Source of the DNA: JAAFHS01 sp031396505 | GTDB lineage: Bacteria; Pseudomonadota; Alphaproteobacteria; Rhodobacterales; Rhodobacteraceae | Length of the DNA stretch: 13,291 nucleotides | NCBI GenBank assembly: GCA_031396505.1 | Contig: JANNKX010000110.1 | Span: forward strand, 1 to 13,291 | Direction of reading: 5' to 3' | Shown: one piece after another, positions 7,336-13,291 of the stretch | Numbering within the stretch: position 1 is the stretch's first letter | How the letters are laid out: the number at the start of each line of letters is the position of its first letter | Notes under the pieces: model-generated | Database searches by the model: none | The model's input: the letters and a program-made list of their open reading frames with translations, nothing else | Told to the model about the DNA's origin: nothing | Program-made: the position numbers and the translations under genes

Positions 7336-8388
7336 ATGACGGAACTTCTGATCGGAACCACCAAGGGCCTGTTTCTTCTGCAAGATCGCGACGGCTGGCA
7401 GGTCAGTGGCCCGCATTGCGGCGGCTGGCCGATCAATCACGCCATTGGCAATGCCGCGACAGGCGACATCTGGGCAGGCGGTGGCGGCAAATGGGAAGGC
7501 ATCGGCGTTTGGCGGCGCAAGGGTGGGAATTGGGCGCTGTCGCAGGGTCCGTTTGACGGGGCTGAACAGATCTGGTCGCTGGCGCAGGATGATGGCCGTC
7601 TGCTGGCCGGCACCAAGCCCGCGATGCTGTGGGAAAGCCGCGACTTCGGCGAAACATGGGCGAAATTGCCCGCGCTGACCGATCTGGACGGGGCCGAGAA
7701 CTGGGATCCGGGGGCCGCGGGCCTTGTCCTGCATTCCATCCTGTGTGGCGGGCAAGGGCAGGTCTGGGTCGGCATTTCATCGGCTGGGGTATTTGCCTCG
7801 CCCGATGGCGGGGAAAGCTGGGTGCAGCAGGGGCGCCGATCAAATCGCGAAGGGCCTGCAGGACGCCTTGCAAGGCATTGGGACGGCGTCGAAATCCGGG
7901 CCGAGGATCAGATTTTTCAATGCGTTCACAATCTTGCTTTTGGTGCCGCGCCCGGCCTGATTTACATGCAGAACCACCAAGGTGTGTATCGCAGCCGTGA
8001 TGGCGGGCAGTTGTGGGAGGAAATCACCGAAGGCCTGCCCTCGACCTTTGGCTTTCCGGTTGGGGCCCACCCGCGTGATCCCGGCACGCTCTGGGTGTTT
8101 CCGCTGAACGGCGACAGTCAGGGCCGCTATCCGGTGGATGCGCGCGCGCTGGTCTGGAAAAGTACCGATGGCGGGGAAAGCTGGGTCGGCAAGGGGCAGG
8201 GTCTGCCCGAGAAAAGCTGTTTTTTCACCGTGTTGCGTCAGGCCATGGCGGTGGATCAAGCCACACCCTGCGGTGTGTATTTCGGCACCAACAGCGGGTC
8301 GGTGTTCGCAAGCCGGGATGAGGGTGAAACCTGGACCGAGATTGCCCGCCACCTGCCGACCGTCTTGTCGGTCGAGGCGATGCAATAG
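7336..8388 (+). CDS. BNR/Asp-box repeat beta-propeller protein
   Basis: This 350-residue protein has five Asp-box motifs (SxDxGxxW): SRDFGETW (101-108), SPDGGESW (155-162), SRDGGQLW (220-227), STDGGESW (276-283) and SRDEGETW (326-333). Such repeats form the blades of beta-propellers found in sialidases, VPS10-like and photosystem-assembly (Ycf48-like) proteins. Databases often label relatives as exo-alpha-sialidase or glycosyl hydrolase, but I see no sialidase RIP motif or catalytic Tyr/Glu set, so the enzymatic label is not supported. There is no signal peptide or membrane segment, so a cytoplasmic location is likely. ATG 7336 is chosen over the adjoining in-frame GTG 7333 because AAGGAGGG (7321-7328) is well spaced to it. 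A strong terminator includes the stop codon. Confidence 0.85.
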   Translation: MTELLIGTTKGLFLLQDRDGWQVSGPHCGGWPINHAIGNAATGDIWAGGGGKWEGIGVWRRKGGNWALSQGPFDGAEQIWSLAQDDGRLLAGTKPAMLWESRDFGETWAKLPALTDLDGAENWDPGAAGLVLHSILCGGQGQVWVGISSAGVFASPDGGESWVQQGRRSNREGPAGRLARHWDGVEIRAEDQIFQCVHNLAFGAAPGLIYMQNHQGVYRSRDGGQLWEEITEGLPSTFGFPVGAHPRDPGTLWVFPLNGDSQGRYPVDARALVWKSTDGGESWVGKGQGLPEKSCFFTVLRQAMAVDQATPCGVYFGTNSGSVFASRDEGETWTEIARHLPTVLSVEAMQ

Positions 8389-8419
8389 AAAACGGGTGCA
8401 GTAACGCACCCGTTTTCTA
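8386..8419. terminator. Bidirectional terminator, 14-bp perfect inverted repeat
   Basis: Arms TAGAAAACGGGTGC (8386-8399) and GCACCCGTTTTCTA (8406-8419) are perfectly complementary around a 6-nt loop. Each strand ends in a run of four Ts, so it can stop both the rightward Asp-box gene and the leftward iron-binding protein gene. The TAG stop of the rightward gene forms the first three bases of the stem. Confidence 0.9.
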
Positions 8420-8434
8420 CGTCTATTCAATGAT

Positions 8435-9439
8435 TTATCCGTCGAAATTCACTTCTTCCATGATCCGCAATGCAGCCGCGCGATGGGCTGCCACATCCGT
8501 CAGGCTGATGCTGTCGGGCGTGAATGTGCCCCAGCTTGACACCAGTGCCGATGCTGCAACGCCGGGCTTGACCGGATATTCGTTGTTTGTTTCGGCATAG
8601 ACCTGTTGTGCTGCATCGCTGGTCAGCCATTCCATGAACTGCAGGGCCGCGTCGTGATTCGGTGCCGATTCTGTCATCGCGATACCCGAGATGTTCAGGT
8701 GAACGCCGTCGCCGTCGAATACTGGAAAATCAATCCGCACCGCCTCGGCCGCCGCTTTTTGTTCCGGATCGGCCAGCATTTGGCCGATGTAATAGGTGTT
8801 GCCGATGGCAATATCGCATTCACCCGCTGCAATCGCCTTGATCTGATCCCGGTCGCCACCATCGGGTTTGCGCGCAAGGTTCGCCTTCAATGCGGTCGCC
8901 CAAGCTGTCGCCGCCTCTTCCCCGTGATGCGCGATTACGGCCGACAGCAGGGCAATGTTATAGTCATTCAACCCCGACCGCGTGCAAATCCGCCCCATCC
9001 ATTTCGGGTCTGCCAGGTCTTCATATGTTGTCACTTCGCCCGGCTGCACGCGATCGCGCGATGCGTAAATGATACGCGCCCGCGTTGTCAGGCCGAACCA
9101 TTGGTCATTCGGATCGCGCAGGTTCGCCGGAATATTCGCTTCCAGCACGTCAGACTGCACCGCTTGCGTCACCCCGGCTTCGACCACCTGCATCAGCCGC
9201 GCAATATCCACCGTCAGCACCAGATCCGCAGGTGAGCGGTCGCCCTCGGCCACCAACCGTTCTGCCATACCCTTGTCAACAAAGGCGATATTCACCACAA
9301 TGCCGGTTTCGGCGGTAAACGCATCAATCAGCGGTTGGATCAGTTCGGGCTGGCGATGCGAGTAGATGTTGATCTCATCGGCAAAGGCGGGCAGGGCCAC
9401 TGTGCCAAGGGCAAGGGCGAGAAGGGAGTTGCGCAACAT
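8435..9439 (-). CDS. Fe(3+) ABC transporter periplasmic binding protein (FbpA/FutA-like)
   Basis: This 334-residue protein has a signal peptide (residues 1-20, ending ALPAFA before DE), so it is predicted to be periplasmic. The mature start INIYSHRQPELIQPLIDAF is typical of ferric-iron binding proteins: Tyr26 and His28 lie in YSHR, and the paired Tyr216-Tyr217 in GNTYYIG are the classic phenolate ligands of Fe(III). The protein would capture ferric iron and deliver it to an inner-membrane permease. No permease or ATPase gene adjoins it: a terminator follows and mazG precedes. It is therefore an orphan binding protein or works with a transporter encoded elsewhere. The start has AAAGAGG at suitable spacing. 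A sigma-70-like promoter and an iron-box-like palindrome lie upstream, consistent with iron regulation (inference). Confidence 0.92.
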   Translation of the reverse strand: MLRNSLLALALGTVALPAFADEINIYSHRQPELIQPLIDAFTAETGIVVNIAFVDKGMAERLVAEGDRSPADLVLTVDIARLMQVVEAGVTQAVQSDVLEANIPANLRDPNDQWFGLTTRARIIYASRDRVQPGEVTTYEDLADPKWMGRICTRSGLNDYNIALLSAVIAHHGEEAATAWATALKANLARKPDGGDRDQIKAIAAGECDIAIGNTYYIGQMLADPEQKAAAEAVRIDFPVFDGDGVHLNISGIAMTESAPNHDAALQFMEWLTSDAAQQVYAETNNEYPVKPGVAASALVSSWGTFTPDSISLTDVAAHRAAALRIMEEVNFDG

Positions 9440-9470
9440 TGTTGACCTCTTTTGTCGGAATTACGTTTCC

Positions 9471-9499
9471 CATAAAGCGCAAAGCGAACCTTCCGTCAA
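9471..9499 (-). promoter_or_regulatory. Predicted sigma-70 promoter of the iron-binding protein gene
   Basis: Read on the minus strand, TTGACG (9499-9494) is followed by a 17-nt spacer and TTTATG (9476-9471). The -35 matches consensus in 5 of 6 bases, while the -10 is weak. The position, about 30 nt upstream of the start codon, fits a short leader. Confidence 0.5.
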
Positions 9500-9503
9500 T
9501 AGG

Positions 9504-9518
9504 TGACTGAATTAGTCA
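9504..9518. promoter_or_regulatory. Iron-box-like palindrome, TGA-N9-TCA
   Basis: TGACTGAATTAGTCA consists of TGACT and AGTCA arms around a 5-nt centre. It fits the TGA-N9-TCA form of the iron-responsive (IRO) operator bound by RirA in Rhizobiales, and iron-responsive palindromes bound by IscR are described in Rhodobacterales (knowledge of regulators; exact consensus recalled, not checked). It lies 4 nt upstream of the -35 of the ferric-binding protein gene and overlaps the mazG stop. Confidence 0.5.
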
Positions 9519-10330
9519 GAAACTTTTTGCCCGCGTTCCTCGGCCTTGGCCCGGTCCCACAAGGCATCCATTTCGGCAAGATCGGATTGCGCCGGGATGC
9601 GCCCGTCTTCGGCAAGCCAGTCCTCGATCCGCTGAAACCGGCGGGTGAATTTGGCGTTTGCGGCGCGCAGTGCGGCCTCGGGATCGACTTTAAGATGGCG
9701 TGCCAAGTTTGCCATGACAAACAATAAATCACCAAACTCTTCGGTGATTTCAACCGCCGTCAGATGATCCCGCGCCTCTGCCAGTTCGCCCGCCTCTTCG
9801 GCGATTTTCGCCACCACCTCATGTGTTGACGGCCAGTCAAACCCCACCCGTGCGGCGCGCGCCTGCAGCTTGACCGCCCGCGTCAACCCCGGCAGGCCCA
9901 TCGCCACGCCGTCAAGCACGCGTGCGGGCCCACGTTCGGCCGCCTTTGCCGCTTCCCAGTCGCGGGTCTGATCGGCGGCGGTCTTGTCGCGCGAGGCCGC
10001 GCCAAACACATGCGGATGCCGTGCGATCATCTTGTCGCAAATCCCGCGCACGACATCGGCAAAGTCGAAATGCCCAGCCTCATCGGCCATTTGCGCGTGA
10101 TAAACCGCCTGAAACAGCAAATCGCCCAGTTCGCCCCGCAGATCACCCCAGGCCTGCCGCGCAATCGCATCGGCCACCTCATACGCCTCTTCCACCGTGT
10201 AGGGCGCGATGGTGGCAAAGGTTTGCTCGACGTCCCACGGGCAGCCTGCCACCGGGTCGCGCAGTGCCGCCATGATCGCAATCAGCCGGGGCATCCCGCC
10301 ATCGGGATCGTGCAGCAGGGTGTCGTCCAT
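9512..10330 (-). CDS. mazG: Nucleoside triphosphate pyrophosphohydrolase MazG
   Basis: This 272-residue cytoplasmic enzyme hydrolyses (d)NTPs to the monophosphate and pyrophosphate, a house-cleaning and stress function. Two tandem MazG domains are visible. The first has the opening RDPVAGCPWDVEQTF, then EEAYE (residues 47-51) and GELGDLLFQ (66-74). The second has KIAEEAGELAEA (175-186) and EEFGDLLF (197-204), followed by KFTRRFQRIE. The acidic residues bind Mg2+. Length is usual for the two-domain bacterial form. The ATG is preceded by GGAAGG. It is divergent from the M20 peptidase gene with 51 bp between the starts, and upstream of the iron-binding protein gene on the same strand. That gene has its own promoter, so co-transcription is optional. 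Confidence 0.95.
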   Translation of the reverse strand: MDDTLLHDPDGGMPRLIAIMAALRDPVAGCPWDVEQTFATIAPYTVEEAYEVADAIARQAWGDLRGELGDLLFQAVYHAQMADEAGHFDFADVVRGICDKMIARHPHVFGAASRDKTAADQTRDWEAAKAAERGPARVLDGVAMGLPGLTRAVKLQARAARVGFDWPSTHEVVAKIAEEAGELAEARDHLTAVEITEEFGDLLFVMANLARHLKVDPEAALRAANAKFTRRFQRIEDWLAEDGRIPAQSDLAEMDALWDRAKAEERGQKVSD

Positions 10331-10381
10331 TGCCGGGGCCTTCCGTTCGGGCTACCTGATGGGCGATCAAAGGAGACGTCG

Positions 10382-11545
10382 ATGCCCGTTCTGAACCGTA
10401 TTGCCGATTATGCCGACGAAATGAAAGGCTGGCGTCGCCATCTGCACGCCAATCCCGAACTGAAGTTCGACTGTCACAATACAGCGGCCTTTATCACCGC
10501 ACGGTTGACGGAAATCGGGGTGGATGAGATTCACCCCGGTATCGCCACCACGGGCCTTGTCGCCATCATCAACGGGCAGGGGGCAGGGCCGACCATCGCC
10601 TTGCGCGCGGACATGGACGCGCTGCCGATCACTGAAATCACCGGGGCCGCCTATGCCAGCACCATTCCGGGCAAGATGCACGCCTGCGGCCACGACGGCC
10701 ATGTGACGATGCTGCTGGGTGCCGCCAAATACCTCGCCGAGACACGTCATTTTGCGGGCCGCGTCGCACTGATCTTTCAGCCGGCGGAAGAGGACGGCGG
10801 CGGCGGTCAGGTGATGGTGCAAGAGGGCGTGATGGACAGGTTCGCCATCGCGCAGGTCTATGGCATCCATAATGCCCCGAACATCACCTTCGGCCATTTC
10901 CACACCACCCCCGGCCCGCTTATGGCCTCGGTCGATACGGCCTATGTGACCATCACCGGCAAGGGCGGGCATGGGGCCACGCCGCATGACTGCATCGATC
11001 CGGTTGTGGCCGTCGTGGGCATGGTGCAGGCGGTGCAGACCATCATCCCGCGCAACGTCTATGCGCTGGACGAGGCGGTGATCTCCGTCACGCAAATCCA
11101 CACCGGATCGGCCAGCAACATCATCCCCGAAGAGGCGATGTTCTGCGCCACGATCCGCAGTTTCAAACCCGAAGTGCGCGATCTTCTGAAGAAACGCTTT
11201 CACGAAATTGTCGCGGGGCACGCGGCAGCCTATAACGTGACGGCGCATGTCGATTATGATTGGGGCTATCCCCCCACCGTCAATCACCCCGCCGAGACCG
11301 ATTTTGCCGCAGGCGTGGCGCGCGAAATTTCAGGCGAGGCGGCGGTTGACGCACGATCCGTGCGCGAAATGGGGTCCGAGGATTTCAGTTACATGCTGGA
11401 GGCCCGCCCCGGCGCCTATCTGTTCCTCGGCACCGGGCCGGGGGCAGGGCTGCACCATGCGGCCTATGACTTCAATGATGACGCAGCCCCCGTTGGCGCC
11501 AGCTTTTTCGCCCGCCTGGTGGAGCGTGCTCAGCCGCTCGTCTGA
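10382..11545 (+). CDS. M20 family amidohydrolase (IAA-amino acid/hippurate hydrolase type)
   Basis: This 387-residue cytoplasmic metallohydrolase is predicted to cleave amide bonds of N-acyl amino acids. The M20D signature elements are present: RRHLHANPE (18-26), RADMDALPI (75-83), and HACGHDGH (100-107) with metal ligands Cys102 and His104. QPAEEDGGGG (133-142) contains catalytic and ligand Glu136/137, GIHN has His163, and LHHAAYDFND (357-366) holds the last His ligand. The dimerisation insert begins near KGGHGATPH (194-202). The exact substrate (hippurate, indole-acetyl amino acid, N-acetyl-diaminopimelate or other) cannot be read from sequence. AAAGGAG (10369-10375) at 6-nt spacing fixes the start; the frame is open further upstream across mazG but without support. 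It overlaps the convergent membrane-protein gene by 16 nt. Confidence 0.92.
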   Translation: MPVLNRIADYADEMKGWRRHLHANPELKFDCHNTAAFITARLTEIGVDEIHPGIATTGLVAIINGQGAGPTIALRADMDALPITEITGAAYASTIPGKMHACGHDGHVTMLLGAAKYLAETRHFAGRVALIFQPAEEDGGGGQVMVQEGVMDRFAIAQVYGIHNAPNITFGHFHTTPGPLMASVDTAYVTITGKGGHGATPHDCIDPVVAVVGMVQAVQTIIPRNVYALDEAVISVTQIHTGSASNIIPEEAMFCATIRSFKPEVRDLLKKRFHEIVAGHAAAYNVTAHVDYDWGYPPTVNHPAETDFAAGVAREISGEAAVDARSVREMGSEDFSYMLEARPGAYLFLGTGPGAGLHHAAYDFNDDAAPVGASFFARLVERAQPLV

Positions 11546-11922
11546 CCACGCAGCGCCGGAATAAGTGCAAATCCGACCTGACCCATCAGTCCGACGGCCC
11601 CCGGCGCGCTGGCGATGGCCGCAAAGAATTGCGTGGCTGTCTGCCCGAACAAATGGGTGGACAGCGCCATTTCCGCGGCCATCAACATCGCAAAGGCCAA
11701 CACCCCCATCCCCAGCCGGTAAAACCACGGGCGCGGCCACCACCGCGTGATCCATCCGGACACCACCCAAGAAAACGCCAGCACCAATGGCACTTCAAGC
11801 GTGACCGCCGCCAGATCACCCAACTGCGGTGCAATCAGCGTCACGCGCAGCACGCCCAAGACAAAGGCCACCACAAAAACGATGCCAAAATAGACCAAAG
11901 CGACAAAAGGCAGGGCTTGCAT
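11530..11922 (-). CDS. Predicted four-helix membrane protein, unknown function
   Basis: This 130-residue hydrophobic protein has four likely membrane-spanning segments: about residues 4-30, 36-58 (with a short charged end near RWWPRP), 66-92 and 100-125. I do not recognise a named family and see no catalytic motif. The start is set at the second of two adjacent ATGs (11922; the first is at 11925), because AAAGG lies 7 nt upstream of it. A TTG further up (11940) would include the ribosome-binding site. It is convergent with the M20 hydrolase, with the two coding ends overlapping by 16 nt, and divergent from the secreted six-cysteine protein gene. An inner-membrane location is inferred. Confidence 0.75.
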   Translation of the reverse strand: MQALPFVALVYFGIVFVVAFVLGVLRVTLIAPQLGDLAAVTLEVPLVLAFSWVVSGWITRWWPRPWFYRLGMGVLAFAMLMAAEMALSTHLFGQTATQFFAAIASAPGAVGLMGQVGFALIPALRGQTSG

Positions 11923-12020
11923 CATCTGGCCTTTCTGCAAGCATTACACAGCATCCTTGACGGTCCGTATTTTGCGTTGGGGCGGCGTGACACCGGATTT
12001 TCACACCAAAGGCATATCAC

Positions 12021-12425
12021 ATGAAAACACTGACCGTCTGTTTCCTTCTTGCCGCGACGCCTGTCATGGCCGACGACCTTTTGTTTTTCCGCTCGCCCAC
12101 CGGGAACATTTCCTGCCTGATCGCCACCGGCGATTATGCCGAGGCGCGCTGTGACATGCGCAGCCTGACACCCAGTTTCACCACGCCACCCGCCGAATGC
12201 GATCTGGACTGGGGCAGCAGCTTTGCCATAGGTCTGTCATCGCGCAGGGGCGAACTTGCCTGCGTCGGTGATACAGTGGCCGACCCATCGGCGGTGGAGC
12301 TGAGCTATGGCCAGACCCTGTCGCTGGGCGGGTTTGACTGCACGTCCGAACGCAGCGGGATGACCTGCACCAATCCCGCAGGACACGGCTTTACGGTATC
12401 CAAGGCGCGCCAAACCCTGTTCTGA
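12021..12425 (+). CDS. Small secreted six-cysteine protein (DUF6636-like)
   Basis: This 134-residue protein has a signal peptide (residues 1-17, ending PVMA before DD) and is predicted to be periplasmic or exported. The mature part has six cysteines (32, 44, 60, 81, 107, 116), which would allow three disulfide bonds. The pattern FRSPTGNISC, then RCDM, then DWGSSF, CVGDT, LSYG and GMTCTNPAGHGF resembles the DUF6636 family from memory; the function is unknown. The start is supported by AAAGG (12008-12012) 8 nt upstream. It stands alone, divergent from the membrane-protein gene, and no clear terminator follows: only a weak 5-bp hairpin at 12432-12449. Confidence 0.8.
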   Translation: MKTLTVCFLLAATPVMADDLLFFRSPTGNISCLIATGDYAEARCDMRSLTPSFTTPPAECDLDWGSSFAIGLSSRRGELACVGDTVADPSAVELSYGQTLSLGGFDCTSERSGMTCTNPAGHGFTVSKARQTLF

Positions 12426-12464
12426 CCGATCCCTATTCTGGTGCATAGGCAGACTGGCGCTGTC

Positions 12465-12492
12465 TTGACCCGCCTTGCAGGTGTTTTATTAT
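12465..12492 (+). promoter_or_regulatory. Predicted sigma-70 promoter of the aminotransferase gene
   Basis: TTGACC (12465-12470), a 16-nt spacer, and TATTAT (12487-12492) each match their consensus in 5 of 6 bases. ATTATA with a 17-nt spacer is an alternative -10. It is the best-looking promoter in the window and sits 26 nt upstream of the start codon. Confidence 0.65.
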
Positions 12493-12504
12493 ACGCTTGT
12501 ATAA
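12489..12504. promoter_or_regulatory. Operator-like palindrome over the aminotransferase -10
   Basis: TTATACGCTTGTATAA has perfect 6-bp arms (TTATAC and GTATAA) around a 4-nt centre and overlaps the -10 element. A dimeric repressor bound here would block transcription. Similar TATAC/GTATA half-sites are used by several GntR-family regulators, but no specific regulator can be named. Confidence 0.45.
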
Positions 12505-12518
12505 AGACCGAGGCCGCC

Positions 12519-13291
12519 ATGCAAACGATACCATCAAACAGCCCGTCTCCACAAGATCTGTGGGAAATGGATCATCGTACATCGCTGCACCCATGGCATA
12601 ACTTTGGCAGTTTTGCCCGCGACGGCTCTCTTGTCATCACGCGGGGCGAAGGGTGCTGGCTGTGGGATGCGGATGGCAAGCGGTACTTCGATGCCGTGGG
12701 GGGCCTGTGGTGTACCAATATCGGGCTTGGCCGCCGCGAAATGGCGCGGGCGATTGGCGAACAAGCCGAACGGCTGGCGTTCTGCAACACCTTTGTCGAT
12801 ATGACCAATGATGCGTCCGCACAACTGTCGCAGCGCATTGCCGATCTTGCCCCCGGCGATCTGAACCGCGTGCATTTCACCACCGGCGGGTCGACCGCGA
12901 TTGATAGCGCGGCCCGCATGGTGATGTATTACCACCACTGCCGTGGCAACCCCGCCAAAACGCAACTGGTGGCGCGCGATCACAGCTATCATGGCTCCAC
13001 GTACCTCTCGCAATCCATCGGCAAACGGCCCGGCGACCGCGTGCCGCAGTTTACCTATATGACAGAGGGCATTCACCACCTGTCCGTGCCCAACCCTTAC
13101 CGCCGCCCCGATGGCATGACAGAGGCCGATTTCTGCGATCATCTGGTGGCCGAGTTTGAGGGCCTGATTGCGCGTGTTGGGGCCGAAAACATCGGCGGCT
13201 TTTTCGCCGAACCCATCCAGGCCTCGGGCGGGATTATCATCCCACCTGACGGCTACCTCAAACGGATGTGGCAGGTTTGTCAGCGCAACGA
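12519..13291 (+). CDS. Class III PLP-dependent aminotransferase (5' part, runs off the window)
   Basis: The visible 257 residues belong to the class III (omega-amino acid:pyruvate) aminotransferase group, which moves amino groups from amines or omega-amino acids to pyruvate or similar acceptors. Recognisable parts are HPWHNFGSFARDGS, GCWLWDADGKRYFDAVGGLWC, the cofactor phosphate segment FTTGGSTAIDSAARMVMYY (usual form SGSEAxxxAxK), and the DHSYHGSTY block that stacks on the cofactor. GFFAEPIQASGGIIIPP, which precedes the cofactor-binding Asp, comes last. The Glu of GSEA is Thr here, a variant I recall in putrescine- or taurine-type relatives. The PLP-lysine lies beyond the window. The start has GAGG (12510-12513) 5 nt upstream. 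The gene has its own promoter and palindrome. Confidence 0.9.
   Translation, partial: MQTIPSNSPSPQDLWEMDHRTSLHPWHNFGSFARDGSLVITRGEGCWLWDADGKRYFDAVGGLWCTNIGLGRREMARAIGEQAERLAFCNTFVDMTNDASAQLSQRIADLAPGDLNRVHFTTGGSTAIDSAARMVMYYHHCRGNPAKTQLVARDHSYHGSTYLSQSIGKRPGDRVPQFTYMTEGIHHLSVPNPYRRPDGMTEADFCDHLVAEFEGLIARVGAENIGGFFAEPIQASGGIIIPPDGYLKRMWQVCQRN

Noticed and set aside
10010..10381. Long N-terminal extension of the M20 hydrolase
   Set aside because: This stretch is antisense to mazG, and AAAGGAG fixes the start at 10382.
12432..12449. CCTAT/ATAGG hairpin as terminator of the six-cysteine protein gene
   Set aside because: The stem is only 5 bp, with an 8-nt loop and no T-run.

Overview
This window looks like chromosomal DNA of an alphaproteobacterium, most likely of the order Rhodobacterales (Roseobacter/Rhodobacter group). 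The evidence is a clear CtrA response regulator, the order ctrA-ligA-recG, GC-rich and compact coding, an alphaproteobacterial-type LexA box (GTTC-N7-GTTC), and an iron-box-like palindrome of the TGA-N9-TCA kind. The placement is an inference from gene content, not from a phylogeny. I see no rRNA, tRNA, CRISPR array, insertion sequence or integrase. The window is mostly core genes.

Region 1 (1-4996, + strand) holds cell-cycle and DNA-maintenance genes. CtrA is followed by a strong GC-rich hairpin, then NAD-dependent DNA ligase (ligA). The ligA stop overlaps the start of recG by ATGA. recG carries an in-frame TGA (3494-3496) where the frame otherwise continues to a full-length RecG of 695 residues. 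It is therefore a nonsense allele, a sequencing error or a recoding case.

Region 2 (4997-5410) is an AT-rich island with a perfect GTTC-N7-GTTC LexA box (5081-5095). Just downstream is a 44-residue single-pass membrane protein with its own ribosome-binding site, and a Rho-independent terminator closes the unit. It looks like an independent SOS-controlled small-protein unit and is the most novel item here. Its arrangement recalls the SOS-induced membrane peptides SidA (Caulobacter) and TisB (E. coli), but no homology is claimed.

Region 3 (5409-8419) holds a divergent IscU/NifU-like Fe-S scaffold (-), hisI (+), a nucleoside hydrolase (-) that overlaps hisI tail to tail, and a five-Asp-box BNR-repeat protein (+). 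A 14-bp perfect inverted repeat serves as a probable bidirectional terminator.

Region 4 (8435-10330, - strand) holds mazG upstream of a periplasmic Fe(3+)-type ABC transporter binding protein. The latter has its own sigma-70-like promoter and an iron-box-like palindrome just upstream of the -35. No permease or ATPase gene is next to it.

Region 5 (10382-13291) holds an M20 amidohydrolase (+), a four-helix membrane protein (-) overlapping it tail to tail, a secreted six-cysteine protein (+), and the 5' part of a class III aminotransferase (+). The aminotransferase has a good promoter whose -10 is overlapped by a perfect palindrome, and the gene runs off the window end.
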